64,000 nt of DNA from JBICHN01 sp043101845 (GCA_043101845.1 JBICHN010000011.1:1240001-1304000), one strand, 5' to 3'; shown: positions 53,789-63,183, numbered from the stretch's first letter. Numbers and translations: made by a program. Notes: a model not told the origin generated them from the sequence alone.

Positions 53789-54493
53789 ATGATCATGCCG
53801 CACTCAACCGCTGACGCGACAACGCCGCCGCCCTCGAACGACTCTCCCGACGCGACGCATGCCGCGAGCGTAGACCGCTGGCGCGAGATGCACCGAGACG
53901 GGTACTTTCAGGACCATCGGAAGTACCAGGACCGGTTTCAGATGCGGGGGGTCGACCGTCTTCTCGAATTGCTCGAGCCCGACCGGGACGATGACCTGCT
54001 CGAAATCGGATGCGGCTACGGACGACTCATTTACCGTCTGGCGCCACTCGTGAATCGAGTCACGGGCGTTGATGTGGCGCCGGAGCCGATCGAGGACGCT
54101 CGATCCTTTCTCGCCGGATTCCGCAATGTCGATCTGAAGCAGACCAACGGCGTGGATCTGTCCGTGCTTCCCGATGCGTCGTTTGACGGGGTCTGGAGCG
54201 TAACGGTCTTCCAGCATCTGCCGAGAGCAGCGGTCGAGCGCTACTTCGATGAGACTCGGCGGGTGCTTCGGCCGGGCGGCCGCCTGTGCTTCCAGTTCAT
54301 GACCGGCGGTGACACCGAGGAGGACATTCGAAACGAGGCGAAGGAACAGTCTGTGAGTTGGTCCGCGGCGCAGATCGCGTCGCTCGCCGAGCGGCGGCGA
54401 TTCATCGTGCGACGGCTCGAATTCGAGTCGGTCAAGCATCACCCGCAGTTCGACTGGTACTGGATTCTGGCGGACCATGAGGGTTGTCGTTGA
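53789..54493 (+). CDS. Class I SAM-dependent methyltransferase
   Basis: The 234-residue protein has the SAM-binding motif LLEIGCGYGR, the acidic residue in VTGVDVAPE, and a DGVWSVTVFQHL motif followed by RRVLRPGGRLCFQF, the typical order of the class I Rossmann fold. The N-terminal 30 residues are low-complexity. The acceptor is unknown, but because the gene overlaps the sulfotransferase and lies beside glycosyltransferases, a glycan hydroxyl is a plausible target. The start could be GTG 53786, ATG 53789 or ATG 53795; none has a clear ribosome-binding site. Confidence 0.88.
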   Translation: MIMPHSTADATTPPPSNDSPDATHAASVDRWREMHRDGYFQDHRKYQDRFQMRGVDRLLELLEPDRDDDLLEIGCGYGRLIYRLAPLVNRVTGVDVAPEPIEDARSFLAGFRNVDLKQTNGVDLSVLPDASFDGVWSVTVFQHLPRAAVERYFDETRRVLRPGGRLCFQFMTGGDTEEDIRNEAKEQSVSWSAAQIASLAERRRFIVRRLEFESVKHHPQFDWYWILADHEGCR

Positions 54494-55803
54494 TTCGCGC
54501 CGCGTCCCAGACTCGACGAGCGGACGATCCGACGCCGAGTGTTCGCGAACCGTCGTACTTCGTCACGACCGGCTTCCCACGGAGCGGAAACACCTGGTTC
54601 GAGACGATGCTGTCCGACGCTCCGGGCGTCGGCGGATTCTCGCCCGATGCGCGGGTCGGAGTTCCTCTGACGCTGCAGATGATCCGGCGCCATTCGCGGC
54701 TCGTCCGACTCCTTGAAACACACGACATGCCATTGCAGAACGCGGTGCGGCGACTGCTCAATCCAGATGACGCGCCGGGGTCGGCGCTTCCCGAATCTGT
54801 GCGGCCTTCAGTCACGCGCCTGATGGCGGACGAGATCCTTCCCGATGCGCGTCGAGTCCGTCATTACTTTGACGAGTCGCGAAGTGCTCGCCAACTCTCA
54901 CTCGACCGACTGATTGAACCGCTCTTCGCGAGTGAGTCGAACACTCGCGACTCGGCGACACCGATCTTTGCCTTCGGGCTGCCCTCGAAGCACATACCTG
55001 TTTCCGAACTTCGACATGCCACGCCGGACTTTCGCATCATCCGGATCGTGCGCGATCCGCGTGATGTCCTTGTTTCAAAGTTCTACCACGATCTTGGAAA
55101 GCTGCGCGGCGATCTCATCGAGCGATTCGTATCCCTGGGTGAGGGCGGGCGCGTACAGCTTCGGGAGGACTGGCGAAAGGCGTATTTCGAGCCGCTTCGG
55201 GACCGCATGGTGACTTATTTCGCCGGTGATGAAGAGCCTGACATCGAGGTCCGCTACGAGAGCCTGCTTGTCGATCCCTCGGCCGAGATGGCCCGCGTCG
55301 TCAGCGAGCTCGGAGGCCGGACCGACGCCGAAGAGATGGCGAGGATCGCTGATCGATACCGCTTTGATCGTCTGGACGGATCCGGGGCGGAGCGACGAAA
55401 TTCATTCATCCGCCGGGGCGTCTCCGGAGACTGGCGCGGCTATTTCGATCGGTCACTCGTCCGCGCGCTCGGCGATGAATTCGTCGACCTCGTCACTTCT
55501 CTCGGATACGAAGCGAACGGCGACTGGTCCCGCGCGGCGCCTGAGACCGCGTCACGGTCGTTCGAGTTCTCACGCTTCCGGATCCGTCGATCCGCAACGG
55601 CCGAGTTTCAGTCCATCTGGATGAGCGATTCCGACTTGCAGGATCGCTACGCGAATCCCTTCGAGACGCGCGACGATCGCGGCGACTCGTTCTACCACTG
55701 GTTGCGGCGGTGTGATCGTGTAGATGTCGCCGAGTGGTTTCGAGTGGCCGACGAACTCGTAGAACTCTGGAAGGTCGACATCGACGAGAACGCGTTTCAC
55801 TGA
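54490..55803 (+). CDS. PAPS-dependent sulfotransferase
   Basis: This 437-residue enzyme should transfer sulfate from PAPS to an acceptor. The 5'-phosphosulfate-binding motif TGFPRSGNTWFETML and the 3'-phosphate-binding motif RIVRDPRDVLVSKFYHD are clear. The protein is longer than the roughly 300 residues common in the family; the excess is at the C-terminus, from about residue 320. The TTG at 54490 has GAGG seven bases upstream and overlaps the methyltransferase stop, so the two are coupled; an upstream TTG at 54484 has poorer spacing. The end overlaps the convergent CgeB-like gene by seven bases. The PAP formed would need the nucleotidase encoded at 22775. Confidence 0.92.
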   Translation: MIRAASQTRRADDPTPSVREPSYFVTTGFPRSGNTWFETMLSDAPGVGGFSPDARVGVPLTLQMIRRHSRLVRLLETHDMPLQNAVRRLLNPDDAPGSALPESVRPSVTRLMADEILPDARRVRHYFDESRSARQLSLDRLIEPLFASESNTRDSATPIFAFGLPSKHIPVSELRHATPDFRIIRIVRDPRDVLVSKFYHDLGKLRGDLIERFVSLGEGGRVQLREDWRKAYFEPLRDRMVTYFAGDEEPDIEVRYESLLVDPSAEMARVVSELGGRTDAEEMARIADRYRFDRLDGSGAERRNSFIRRGVSGDWRGYFDRSLVRALGDEFVDLVTSLGYEANGDWSRAAPETASRSFEFSRFRIRRSATAEFQSIWMSDSDLQDRYANPFETRDDRGDSFYHWLRRCDRVDVAEWFRVADELVELWKVDIDENAFH

Positions 55804-58202
55804 GAGTGAATCGCGCGAAGGCGACTGGTCATGCGACCGATGATCGACTTGGCAAGGTCATCTACGGAGAGTCGCTCGACGATGTGGGCGCGAACGCTCT
55901 GCGCCCGTTCGGACCGCAACTGATCGTTCGCGCACAGCTCATCGAGTCGATCGAACAGTCGCGATTGTGACTGGAATGAGACAAGATGGAAGTCGGGAAC
56001 GATCGAGTCGAACGAGAGAGACGCGGAGGGGTCGCCCGCTTGACCCGGATCGACCGGGCGTCGATCCATATTCCAGCGGCGATCCGGTGGAGAGGCGCCG
56101 TTGAGTTCGAATTCGTGTTCGAAGAATGCGGTGAGTTCGCGCGACTCCGAAGTGCGGAGCCGGTCGACACCGATCCGGGCCGCGTCTCGAGCCGCGATCT
56201 TCCAGAGCGTCGAGAGTCGATCGTTCTGTGTCATTCGGCACAGAACGAATCCACCCGCAGCGAATCCGTCGAACACCCGCTGGTGGAGTGAGCCGAACGC
56301 GGAGGCATGGATATGCACCTTCGCCGCCTGATACGCCAGTCGGAGCTCACGGCCGGGCTCGATCGATCCGGCGGCGTACGAAGCGGTGGTCGGCCAGTTC
56401 TCCCATCCGGCGCCGTAGAGTCTGAGCGTGGCGCCCGTGCGCTCGGCGTACTCGACTAACCAGTCGAGTGTCTGATGTCGATACCAGCGATCGAAGAGCG
56501 GGGTGGCGAAGTACTGATACACCTGCTCGAGCGCGTCGCGTGAGTACTGGGTCATCAATTCGGGCGCCGCGTTCGTAAGCAGCTCGCGACGCGAGAGATA
56601 GAGCGTCGGCTCAACGCCGCTCTCGAAGATCTGACGAATTCGGTTTGAAACATTCTCGAAGATCGATTCGTCCTGCTCGCTGAGATTGAATCGGGCTCTG
56701 AGCTCCGGCTCGAGCGCATCCGGGGGCGTGGAGTGATTCGTCACCCAGGCGATATCAGAATGGAATCGTTCGAGTTCGCTCTCGTCGACGCGAGCGTTCG
56801 AGAAGACGGAGGGATCGGTGACATTGAGCGCTGGAGCGACCTGGTCCGCCGGATAGCCATATCTCGTAACGAGCTCCCTTGTCCCGATTCCGACCACGAA
56901 CTCCATCCGGTGTACGCGCCTCCCGGAGTCTTCGTTGAAGATGTTCCGGAGCTTGTCCTGCGCCCAGCAGACGAACGGAATCTCGACCTCATCCGGGATG
57001 AGCGAACTCATCTCGTGTCGGAGATGATCAATCTGCACGACGAGGTCGGGCGTCCAGTCGCAGAGCGTTTCGAGATAGCGTGATGGAGACACCGTGCTCG
57101 ACGCGTCTCGCTCGCTCAGGACACGCGCCTCGCATCCAATTCGCTCGAACGCCGCGGCGAGTTGCCGGCCCGCCTGGCGTATATAGGTGGAGTATCGACT
57201 TACCGGGACGAGTACGCGGAGCGGCTCGCTCCCGTCTCGTCCGGCATGGTCAAAGCGCCGCCGCCACCAGTCCGTATCCCGCTTCGAATAGATCTCGGCC
57301 GCATGGCGACGGAGACGATCTTCGTATTCGCTACGGGAGCGCTCGATGTCGCTCCACTGGGCGAACAATTGTGTTGATTCGTCGCCGTTCAGTTCGAGTA
57401 CGCGCTCGGGCAGCGGCGCGTCGGGGTCGTCAATGAGATGATCGATGAGGCGCGACGGCGCGTCGGCTCCGATCCAGAGTCGGATGCGGTCGTCGTCAAT
57501 CGCGTCGACCATGTCACACGCGACGATCGACCCGAAGAAGGCCGCAGTCTTCGGTTCAACGACATCAATTCGAGGCCGGTAGCCGTTGAATCGGTCGCCG
57601 TCGCTCTGACGGGCGATCTCGATCGTGGTCCAGGGCCAGGCGCCGAGGAACAAGAGCGGCGGAGGAAAGCGGAGGGAGGCTGAATCTCGTACCGGTGGCG
57701 CGGCGCCGAGGGGACGAAGTCGGCTCGCAAGCGTCTCGAGATCGATACGGTCATCGTCGTCCAGAGTTGCGGCGATCGTGGTCCCGGACACATCCCGTAA
57801 GACCAGAGTTCGCTCGATCCATCGCTCGGCGTTCGCAGTGATCTCGTCCCATGCGTCGCCAATCTCCTTCGCGCGCGTATGAAGCGCTTCGAGGTTGCGA
57901 CGCAGGCGGGCGCGAGATACGGCTTTCGGCTCGACACCCGATCGGCCGGCGCGAATCGCCCGGTCAAGAGAGTCACGCTGGCTCGGATCGAGTTGATCGG
58001 CGATCCGCCCCACGAGTTCGCCGGCCAGCCGGCCAAAGCCGAGGCCTAAAGAGCCATCAATCGCCGCGAGGGTCGTCGTCGGCGTGCTCGCGCCACCTTC
58101 GACCTGGGTGAGGGCCTCCGCGAGCGCTCGGCGCTTCGACAGAATCGCTGTCGCGTGAGGGGGAGGTGGAGAAACTGGTCGGGCGGGCGTTGCAGTGCTC
58201 AC
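55797..58202 (-). CDS. CgeB-like glycosyltransferase
   Basis: The 801-residue protein has an N-terminal part (about 1-340) without recognised motifs and a C-terminal GT-B-like part. From about residue 340 it has LRVLVPVSRYSTYIRQAGRQLAAAFE and IPFVCWAQDKLRNIF. A later HASAFGSLHQRVFDGFAAGGFVL resembles the R-x-F-D-x-L-A-x-G-G donor-binding segment of CgeB and DUF3880 transferases. A central segment predicts coiled or helical structure. The start is GTG, 30 bases after the coaB stop on the same strand, so it may be transcribed from the coaB promoter. It is convergent with the sulfotransferase. Confidence 0.8.
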   Translation of the reverse strand: MSTATPARPVSPPPPHATAILSKRRALAEALTQVEGGASTPTTTLAAIDGSLGLGFGRLAGELVGRIADQLDPSQRDSLDRAIRAGRSGVEPKAVSRARLRRNLEALHTRAKEIGDAWDEITANAERWIERTLVLRDVSGTTIAATLDDDDRIDLETLASRLRPLGAAPPVRDSASLRFPPPLLFLGAWPWTTIEIARQSDGDRFNGYRPRIDVVEPKTAAFFGSIVACDMVDAIDDDRIRLWIGADAPSRLIDHLIDDPDAPLPERVLELNGDESTQLFAQWSDIERSRSEYEDRLRRHAAEIYSKRDTDWWRRRFDHAGRDGSEPLRVLVPVSRYSTYIRQAGRQLAAAFERIGCEARVLSERDASSTVSPSRYLETLCDWTPDLVVQIDHLRHEMSSLIPDEVEIPFVCWAQDKLRNIFNEDSGRRVHRMEFVVGIGTRELVTRYGYPADQVAPALNVTDPSVFSNARVDESELERFHSDIAWVTNHSTPPDALEPELRARFNLSEQDESIFENVSNRIRQIFESGVEPTLYLSRRELLTNAAPELMTQYSRDALEQVYQYFATPLFDRWYRHQTLDWLVEYAERTGATLRLYGAGWENWPTTASYAAGSIEPGRELRLAYQAAKVHIHASAFGSLHQRVFDGFAAGGFVLCRMTQNDRLSTLWKIAARDAARIGVDRLRTSESRELTAFFEHEFELNGASPPDRRWNMDRRPVDPGQAGDPSASLSFDSIVPDFHLVSFQSQSRLFDRLDELCANDQLRSERAQSVRAHIVERLSVDDLAKSIIGRMTSRLRAIHSQ

Positions 58203-58232
58203 CTGAGTCGTATCGGACGGTTCCGGGGCTCA

Positions 58233-58910
58233 TCATCGAGATTCGGCGCTTCGAGCGGCGAGACGGTCAAGGAGCCATTCACCGAAGGCGATCTTGTCGA
58301 GCACGCCGGTCGACTCGCAATGGCCATTCCTCCACATGAGCGTGGCGTCGATCGTCGCCGCGTCCATCGTCTGCAGCGGATTCGCCACGATGGCGTCGAG
58401 ATTCTTGCGCTCGAGCTTAGCGCGAGCCCGCTCGTCGAGACCGGCGGCCTGTTCGAGCGCAAACCCGACCACGAGCTGGTCAGGTCGCTTTCGCCAGGCG
58501 CAGGCTGCGACAAGATCCGGGGTCGATTCGAGCTTGAGCGTGATGCCGTCGGCCGTTCGTTCGATCTTCGAGGGTCCCTCATCGCTCGAACGCCCGCGGA
58601 AGTCAGCGACCGCGGCGGCCATGACGAGTGTCCGAGCCCGGTCGGGCCAGAGGGTGCGAAGAAGCGACTCCAGATCGCGGCTCGAGTCGAAGCGGTAGAG
58701 GTCGACGCCGGTTGGAAGGGGCGCCGTGATCCCCGGGCCGAGAAGCAAGATAGTCTCCAGACCCGCGGAGACCGCGGCGCGAGCGATCGCGACGCCCACG
58801 CGTCCGGACGACCGGTTTCCGATGAAGCGCACCTCGTCGATCGGCTCCCAGGTCGGGCCCGCGGTGATGAGGATGGGGCCGAGTCGAGCTTTCGCAGAGT
58901 CGTCGTGCAC
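58233..58910 (-). CDS. coaB: Standalone phosphopantothenoylcysteine synthase domain
   Basis: CoaB joins cysteine to phosphopantothenate on the way to coenzyme A. The 225-residue protein contains the family's ILITAGPTWEPIDEVRFIGN, NRSSGRVGVAIA, VMAAAVADF and VGFALE segments. In most bacteria CoaB is fused behind CoaC as CoaBC; here only the synthase half is encoded, so the decarboxylase must be elsewhere. The GTG at 58910 has GAGG six bases upstream. The frame stays open to 59420, but that part would run through a terminator and a structured leader. The next gene on the strand follows by 30 bases. Confidence 0.92.
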   Translation of the reverse strand: MHDDSAKARLGPILITAGPTWEPIDEVRFIGNRSSGRVGVAIARAAVSAGLETILLLGPGITAPLPTGVDLYRFDSSRDLESLLRTLWPDRARTLVMAAAVADFRGRSSDEGPSKIERTADGITLKLESTPDLVAACAWRKRPDQLVVGFALEQAAGLDERARAKLERKNLDAIVANPLQTMDAATIDATLMWRNGHCESTGVLDKIAFGEWLLDRLAARSAESR

Positions 58911-58976
58911 GAAGTCCTCGCGTGTCCCCCGATGACGGGTAACGGGCTGAAGCCTAGAGTCGCGATGGTCCGAATG

Positions 58977-59016
58977 AAAGAAAACCCCCGCAACGGTGGT
59001 GGGGACCGTTGCGGGG
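58977..59016 (-). terminator. Strong hairpin terminator in the coaB leader
   Basis: On the minus strand CCCCGCAACGGT and ACCGTTGCGGGG form a perfect twelve-base stem around a seven-base loop, followed by G-TTTTCTTT. It lies 66 bases upstream of the coaB start and after the structured element at 59080-59230. It may end an RNA that starts upstream or act as a riboswitch-controlled attenuator. Confidence 0.85.
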
Positions 59017-59079
59017 CAGAGGTGGGGGGCAGAAAGGTCCCGGGGGATGGGACGCCCCCTTCGGTAGGGGAACCGAAAA

Positions 59080-59230
59080 CCGGGAATGCGGACGACGCCG
59101 GAGGCGACTCCCGAGCTCCTACCTCGGGCCACCGGACCTCTGCAGTCCCTGCTCGGTCCGATGTACGGTGAAGGGTCCATCCACTCGCCGACGATGCGCT
59201 CGCGGCTCCGCGTTTTCACCGCATTCCCGG
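59080..59230 (-). ncRNA. Candidate structured RNA upstream of coaB
   Basis: On the minus strand CCGGGAATGCGG and CCGCATTCCCGG form a perfect twelve-base closing stem spanning 151 bases. Inside are further hairpins: CGGACC/GGTCCG around a nested GCAG/CTGC, and CCCGAG/CTCGGG. Just past the closing stem TTCGGT/ACCGAA can form another hairpin. GAAAAC just inside the closing stem can pair with GTTTTC just outside it, a possible pseudoknot or alternative pairing. The element lies between nrdJ and coaB, followed by the terminator at 58977. I compared it by eye with RNase P, tmRNA, SRP, 6S and cobalamin riboswitch signatures and found no convincing match. Confidence 0.5.
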
Positions 59231-59294
59231 GTGTGTCAGTTGGACCCGGTCGGAGAAACCACTCGTCTGACTGGGTCGGGTCCCGCTGACTCGC

Positions 59295-59330
59295 GGCCGG
59301 CTTCGACGCCTCCAAGCGTCCGAGCCGGCC
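59295..59330 (-). other. Strong hairpin in the nrdJ 3' flank
   Basis: GGCCGGCT and AGCCGGCC form an eight-base outer stem that holds an inner GACGC/GCGTC stem. It lies about 135 bases after the nrdJ stop on the same strand. No T-run follows, so it is at best a weak terminator or an RNA-stability element. Confidence 0.5.
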
Positions 59331-59465
59331 GGCGCCAGTCCTTGGCTCAGGCGCGTCTCGCGTGAATCGCTCGCTCCTTTCGCTCGCGGCGTACGCGCGC
59401 CGCCTGTCTTGTCCTGTCATTCATCATCGATCTCTCCAGTCGCGCGGCCGCAGCCGGGGCGCTTC

Positions 59466-62400
59466 TCAGCTGCACCCCATGCTGTTGCCGCAGTTGAGGC
59501 ACTTGTAGCAGGTGCCGTTCCGAACTGTAATCGAACCGCACACATCGCAAGCCGGCGCATCGCCCATGAGTTCCGCCATCGCGTGATCGAGCACACTGGC
59601 CTGGCGTTCGAGCATCGCGCTGACTTCGGCGTTCGCTTTGTCCGCAATCGCCGCGACCGTCATGACCGAACTCTGGAGACGCGTAAGAGGTCCGCTCTTC
59701 ACCTGCGACTCGCGCACCGGCGTGGGGTCATCCACCCCGACACTCACCCGCGGCGCGGACTTTGTCGCCGGTGCGGCCATCGTCGCGACCTTGCGCGATT
59801 CGCCGCCGGATGAGCCGGCGCGGTCGCCATTAGTCGCGGTCGGTCGGGTGACGATCTCGGGTTTCGACTCCTTCTTCGGGGCCGACGATGGCGCGTCGCC
59901 GCCGCCTCGTTTCGGCGCGTTCGCCTGGCGATAGCCGGGGATGAACTGCATGCCGAGCCAGCGGAAGATGTAGTCGACGAGGCTCTTCGCGAACGGAATG
60001 TCGCGGTTGCCCGTCATGCCCGCCGGTTCGAATCGCTGATGGCTGAACTTTCCAACAAGGCTCTCGAGCGGAACCCCGTATTGGAGCGCCACCGAAATTG
60101 CGGTTCCCAGCGAGTCCATGAGCCCGCCGATCGTCGAGCCCTCCTTGCTCATCGTGATGAACAATTCACCCGGCGATCCGTCCTCGTAGAGACCGACGGT
60201 AAGGTAACCCTCGTGTCCGGCGACGCTGAACTTGTGGGTGAAGGAGTGGCGGGTGTCGGGCAGGCGTCGCCGCAACGGTCGCTCAACGATGCGCTCGACG
60301 ATCTTCTCGACGGTTCGCACCGGTCGGGTGTCCACCTTCTCTGACTCTTCTTCGGTGCGACCAACGACCTCGGCGAGGGTCTCGACTTCACGCGCGACCT
60401 CAGCGTGGGCCGCTTCGATACCGTCGTGATCGTCCTCGGCCTCATCTTCGATCGCTTCCACATCCGACTTCGTGCTCAGCGGCTGGCTGAGCTTGCAGCC
60501 GTCGCGATAGAGCGCATTCGCCTTGAGGCCGAGTTCCCAGCTCAGCCGGTAGCAACTCGCGATGTCTTCGACGGTCGCTTCCGCCGGCAGGTTGATCGTC
60601 TTGCTGATGGCGCCGGAGATGAACGGCTGCGCCGCGGCCATCATTCGAATGTGTCCCTCGGGCCGGATGAAACGACGACCCTTCTTGCCGCACTTGTTCG
60701 CACAATCGAAGACCGGAAGATGCTCGTCCTTCAGATGAGGCGCGCCCTCGATCGTCTGGGTGCCGCAGATCTTTTCGTTGAGCGCGTCGATGTCTGAATT
60801 GGACAGGCCGAGTCGTCGGAGCAGGTTGAAGGTTGGGTCATTCCGCGCTTCGTCCGGGTCGATGTCGAGACTCTTGAGCAGATCTTCCCGCAGCGACCAG
60901 GCGTTGAGCGCAAAGCCGAGTTCAAAGACGGTGGGGAGTGTCTTTTCGATCGCCGCGAGATCCTCGGTCGTGAAGCCCTTCGCGCGAAGGAACTCATCGA
61001 ACAAGCCCTCGCCGTTCGGCATCGGCACATCGAGGCGGAGAAGGCCCATGACATACTCGACGATGTCACGGATCCACTCTTCCGCGTAGCCCAGCGCCCG
61101 CAACGCGGGACGGAGCGACTGGTTCGCGATCTTGAAATATCCACCGCCCGCGAGTTTCTTGAACTTCACGAGGGCAAAGTCCGGCTCAACGCCGGTCGTG
61201 TCACAGTCCATGAGCAACCCGATCGTCCCCGTCGGCGCAATGACGCTGACCTGGGCGTTTCGGTATCCGAATCGCTCGCCGCGATCGACCGCGTCGTCCC
61301 ACGCCTGCCGGGCGCGACGGGCGAGATCGAGACCACTGCGGAATCGCTCGGACGCCGACTCGACCGCGTCCTGATCGATCGGAACCGGCTTGATGCGCAG
61401 CTCTTCGTACGAATCCTTTTCGCGACTGACGCCGTGGGCCGCACGGCGATGGTTCCGCATCACGCGGAGCATCGACTCGCGGTTGTCATCGAAGCGCTTG
61501 AACGGTCCGAGTCGCTCAGCGATCTCGGCGCTGACCGCGTAGGCGCGGCCCGTGAGAATCGCGGAAAGGCACCCGCAGAGCGCGCGACCTTCTTCGCTGT
61601 CGTAAGGGACTCCGGCCTGCATGAGCATGGCGCCGATGTTCGCGTAGCCGAGTCCGAGCGTGCGGAACTCGTAGCTCAGGCGCGCGATCTCCGCGCTGGG
61701 ATACGCCGCCATGAGCACCGAAATCTCGAGCACCATCGTCCAGAGACGAATCGCGTGCTCGTATCCTTCGACATCAAACTGACGCGTCTTCGCGTCGTAG
61801 AACTTGAGCAGGTTGATTGATGCGAGGTTGCACGCCGTGTTATCGAGGAACATGTACTCGCTGCAGGGATTGCTCGCATTGATGCGACCGGATTCGCTGC
61901 AGGTGTGCCAGGCGTTGATGGTCGAGTCGAACTGCACGCCCGGATCCGCGCACTTCCACGCGGCGAAGCAGACTTCTTCCCAGAGCTTGCGCGCCTTCAG
62001 GCTTCGTGCGAGCTGGCCGTCGGTGCGCCGGTAGAGATCCCAGTCCGCGTTCGCGTCGACGCAGTCGAAGAACTCGTCCGGGATGCGGACGGAGTTGTTC
62101 GAGTTCTGCCCGCTGACCGTGTAGTAGGCTTCGCCGTTGAAGTCATAGTTGAGCTTGAGGCCGAGTTCCTCGGCGATCTTCCGCTGCTCCTTTGGTAGCG
62201 ACTTCATGCCTTCGACGAGCGCGGCGACCTTGAGTTCTTCGCGTACCTTCCAGTTCACGAAGTTCTCGATGTCGGGATGATCGAGATCGAGGCAGACCAT
62301 CTTCGCCGCGCGGCGCGTCGTGCCGCCGGACTTGATCGCCGCCGCCGCCCGGTCGCCGATCTTGAGCCAACTCATGAGTCCGCTGCTCGTGCCGCCGCCC

Positions 62401-63089
62401 GACAGGGGCTCGCCTTCGCCGCGGAGATGCGAAAAGTTTGTTCCCGTGCCCGAGCCGTACTTGAAGAGGCGCGCTTCGCGAACCCAGAGGTCCATGATGC
62501 CGCCCGGGTTGACGAGGTCGTCCTTCACCGACTGAATGAAGCACGCGTGAGGCTGCGGGTGCGTGTACGCGTCGTCGGCGAGCTGAATCTCCCCGGTGCG
62601 CGGATCGGGCACATAATGGCCCTGCGGCGGACCGGATATGCCGTAGGCGTAGTTGAGGCCCGTGTTGAACCACTGGGGGCTGTTCGGCGCCGCCATCTGA
62701 TGGAGAAGCATGTACGCGAGTTCGTCGTAGAACGCGTCCGCGTCGTCCGAGCTGTCGAAGTATCCGTGCGCCTCGCCCCAGTGTTTCCAGCAGCCGCAGA
62801 GTCGATGGATCACATCGCGCGCGCTCCGCTCGGGGCCGGTCAGGACGGACCCGTCTTCGCGACGGCGGATACGACCTTCCGCGTCTTTCTGCGGGACACC
62901 GGCCTTGCGGAAGTACTTGCTCACCATGATGTCGGTCGCGAGTTGCGACCATCCGGCCGGCGTCTTCGCGTCCTTCATCTCGAACACAAGTGACCCGTCG
63001 GGGTGGGTAATGCGGCTCGTGCGCTCGACCCATTCGACGGTCGAGTACACATCGTGGCCGGTCTCGGTAAATCGTCGGTCAATCTTCAT
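59466..63089 (-). CDS. nrdJ: B12-dependent (class II) ribonucleotide reductase
   Basis: NrdJ reduces ribonucleotides to deoxyribonucleotides with adenosylcobalamin and works with or without oxygen. The 1207-residue protein has the active-site NPCSEYMFLDNTACNLASIN segment, an SPQWFNTGLNYAYG region, a late TSCPD-type domain (HKFSVAGHEGYLTVGLYEDG) and a C-terminal cysteine-rich zinc ribbon (CDVCGSITVRNGTCYKCLNC) that probably relays electrons. The ATG at 63089 begins the conserved sequence; the frame is open to 63269. A linker rich in charged residues (about 935-1000) precedes the TSCPD domain. No cobalamin riboswitch is evident upstream. dcd follows on the same strand upstream. Confidence 0.95.
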   Translation of the reverse strand: MKIDRRFTETGHDVYSTVEWVERTSRITHPDGSLVFEMKDAKTPAGWSQLATDIMVSKYFRKAGVPQKDAEGRIRRREDGSVLTGPERSARDVIHRLCGCWKHWGEAHGYFDSSDDADAFYDELAYMLLHQMAAPNSPQWFNTGLNYAYGISGPPQGHYVPDPRTGEIQLADDAYTHPQPHACFIQSVKDDLVNPGGIMDLWVREARLFKYGSGTGTNFSHLRGEGEPLSGGGTSSGLMSWLKIGDRAAAAIKSGGTTRRAAKMVCLDLDHPDIENFVNWKVREELKVAALVEGMKSLPKEQRKIAEELGLKLNYDFNGEAYYTVSGQNSNNSVRIPDEFFDCVDANADWDLYRRTDGQLARSLKARKLWEEVCFAAWKCADPGVQFDSTINAWHTCSESGRINASNPCSEYMFLDNTACNLASINLLKFYDAKTRQFDVEGYEHAIRLWTMVLEISVLMAAYPSAEIARLSYEFRTLGLGYANIGAMLMQAGVPYDSEEGRALCGCLSAILTGRAYAVSAEIAERLGPFKRFDDNRESMLRVMRNHRRAAHGVSREKDSYEELRIKPVPIDQDAVESASERFRSGLDLARRARQAWDDAVDRGERFGYRNAQVSVIAPTGTIGLLMDCDTTGVEPDFALVKFKKLAGGGYFKIANQSLRPALRALGYAEEWIRDIVEYVMGLLRLDVPMPNGEGLFDEFLRAKGFTTEDLAAIEKTLPTVFELGFALNAWSLREDLLKSLDIDPDEARNDPTFNLLRRLGLSNSDIDALNEKICGTQTIEGAPHLKDEHLPVFDCANKCGKKGRRFIRPEGHIRMMAAAQPFISGAISKTINLPAEATVEDIASCYRLSWELGLKANALYRDGCKLSQPLSTKSDVEAIEDEAEDDHDGIEAAHAEVAREVETLAEVVGRTEEESEKVDTRPVRTVEKIVERIVERPLRRRLPDTRHSFTHKFSVAGHEGYLTVGLYEDGSPGELFITMSKEGSTIGGLMDSLGTAISVALQYGVPLESLVGKFSHQRFEPAGMTGNRDIPFAKSLVDYIFRWLGMQFIPGYRQANAPKRGGGDAPSSAPKKESKPEIVTRPTATNGDRAGSSGGESRKVATMAAPATKSAPRVSVGVDDPTPVRESQVKSGPLTRLQSSVMTVAAIADKANAEVSAMLERQASVLDHAMAELMGDAPACDVCGSITVRNGTCYKCLNCGNSMGCS

Positions 63090-63183
63090 CGCTCGTCCGT
63101 GACCTTCCGCTGGGCGTTCTTCTCTTACTTCTCGACTCGGTGTCCATCCTGGACGGGAGCCGCGACGCGTCGTCGAGTCCGAT

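Noticed and set aside
59080..59230. Cobalamin riboswitch, considered because GGGAATGCGGTGAAA resembles part of the consensus and nrdJ is adjacent
   Set aside because: The B12 box and the conserved CCCGCxACTGT segment are not found, and the element lies downstream rather than upstream of nrdJ.
58911..59420. N-terminal extension of coaB (in-frame open region)
   Set aside because: It would be translated through a strong terminator and a structured RNA, is rich in Arg and Pro, and the conserved CoaB sequence starts shortly after the GTG at 58910.
59017..59465. RNase P RNA, tmRNA, SRP RNA or 6S RNA
   Set aside because: The conserved RNase P GAGGAAAGTCC and ACAGAA segments, the tmRNA tag and TTCGA arm, and the SRP GGAAGGAAGCAG loop are not present; a single long 6S-type hairpin does not fit the branched pairing.
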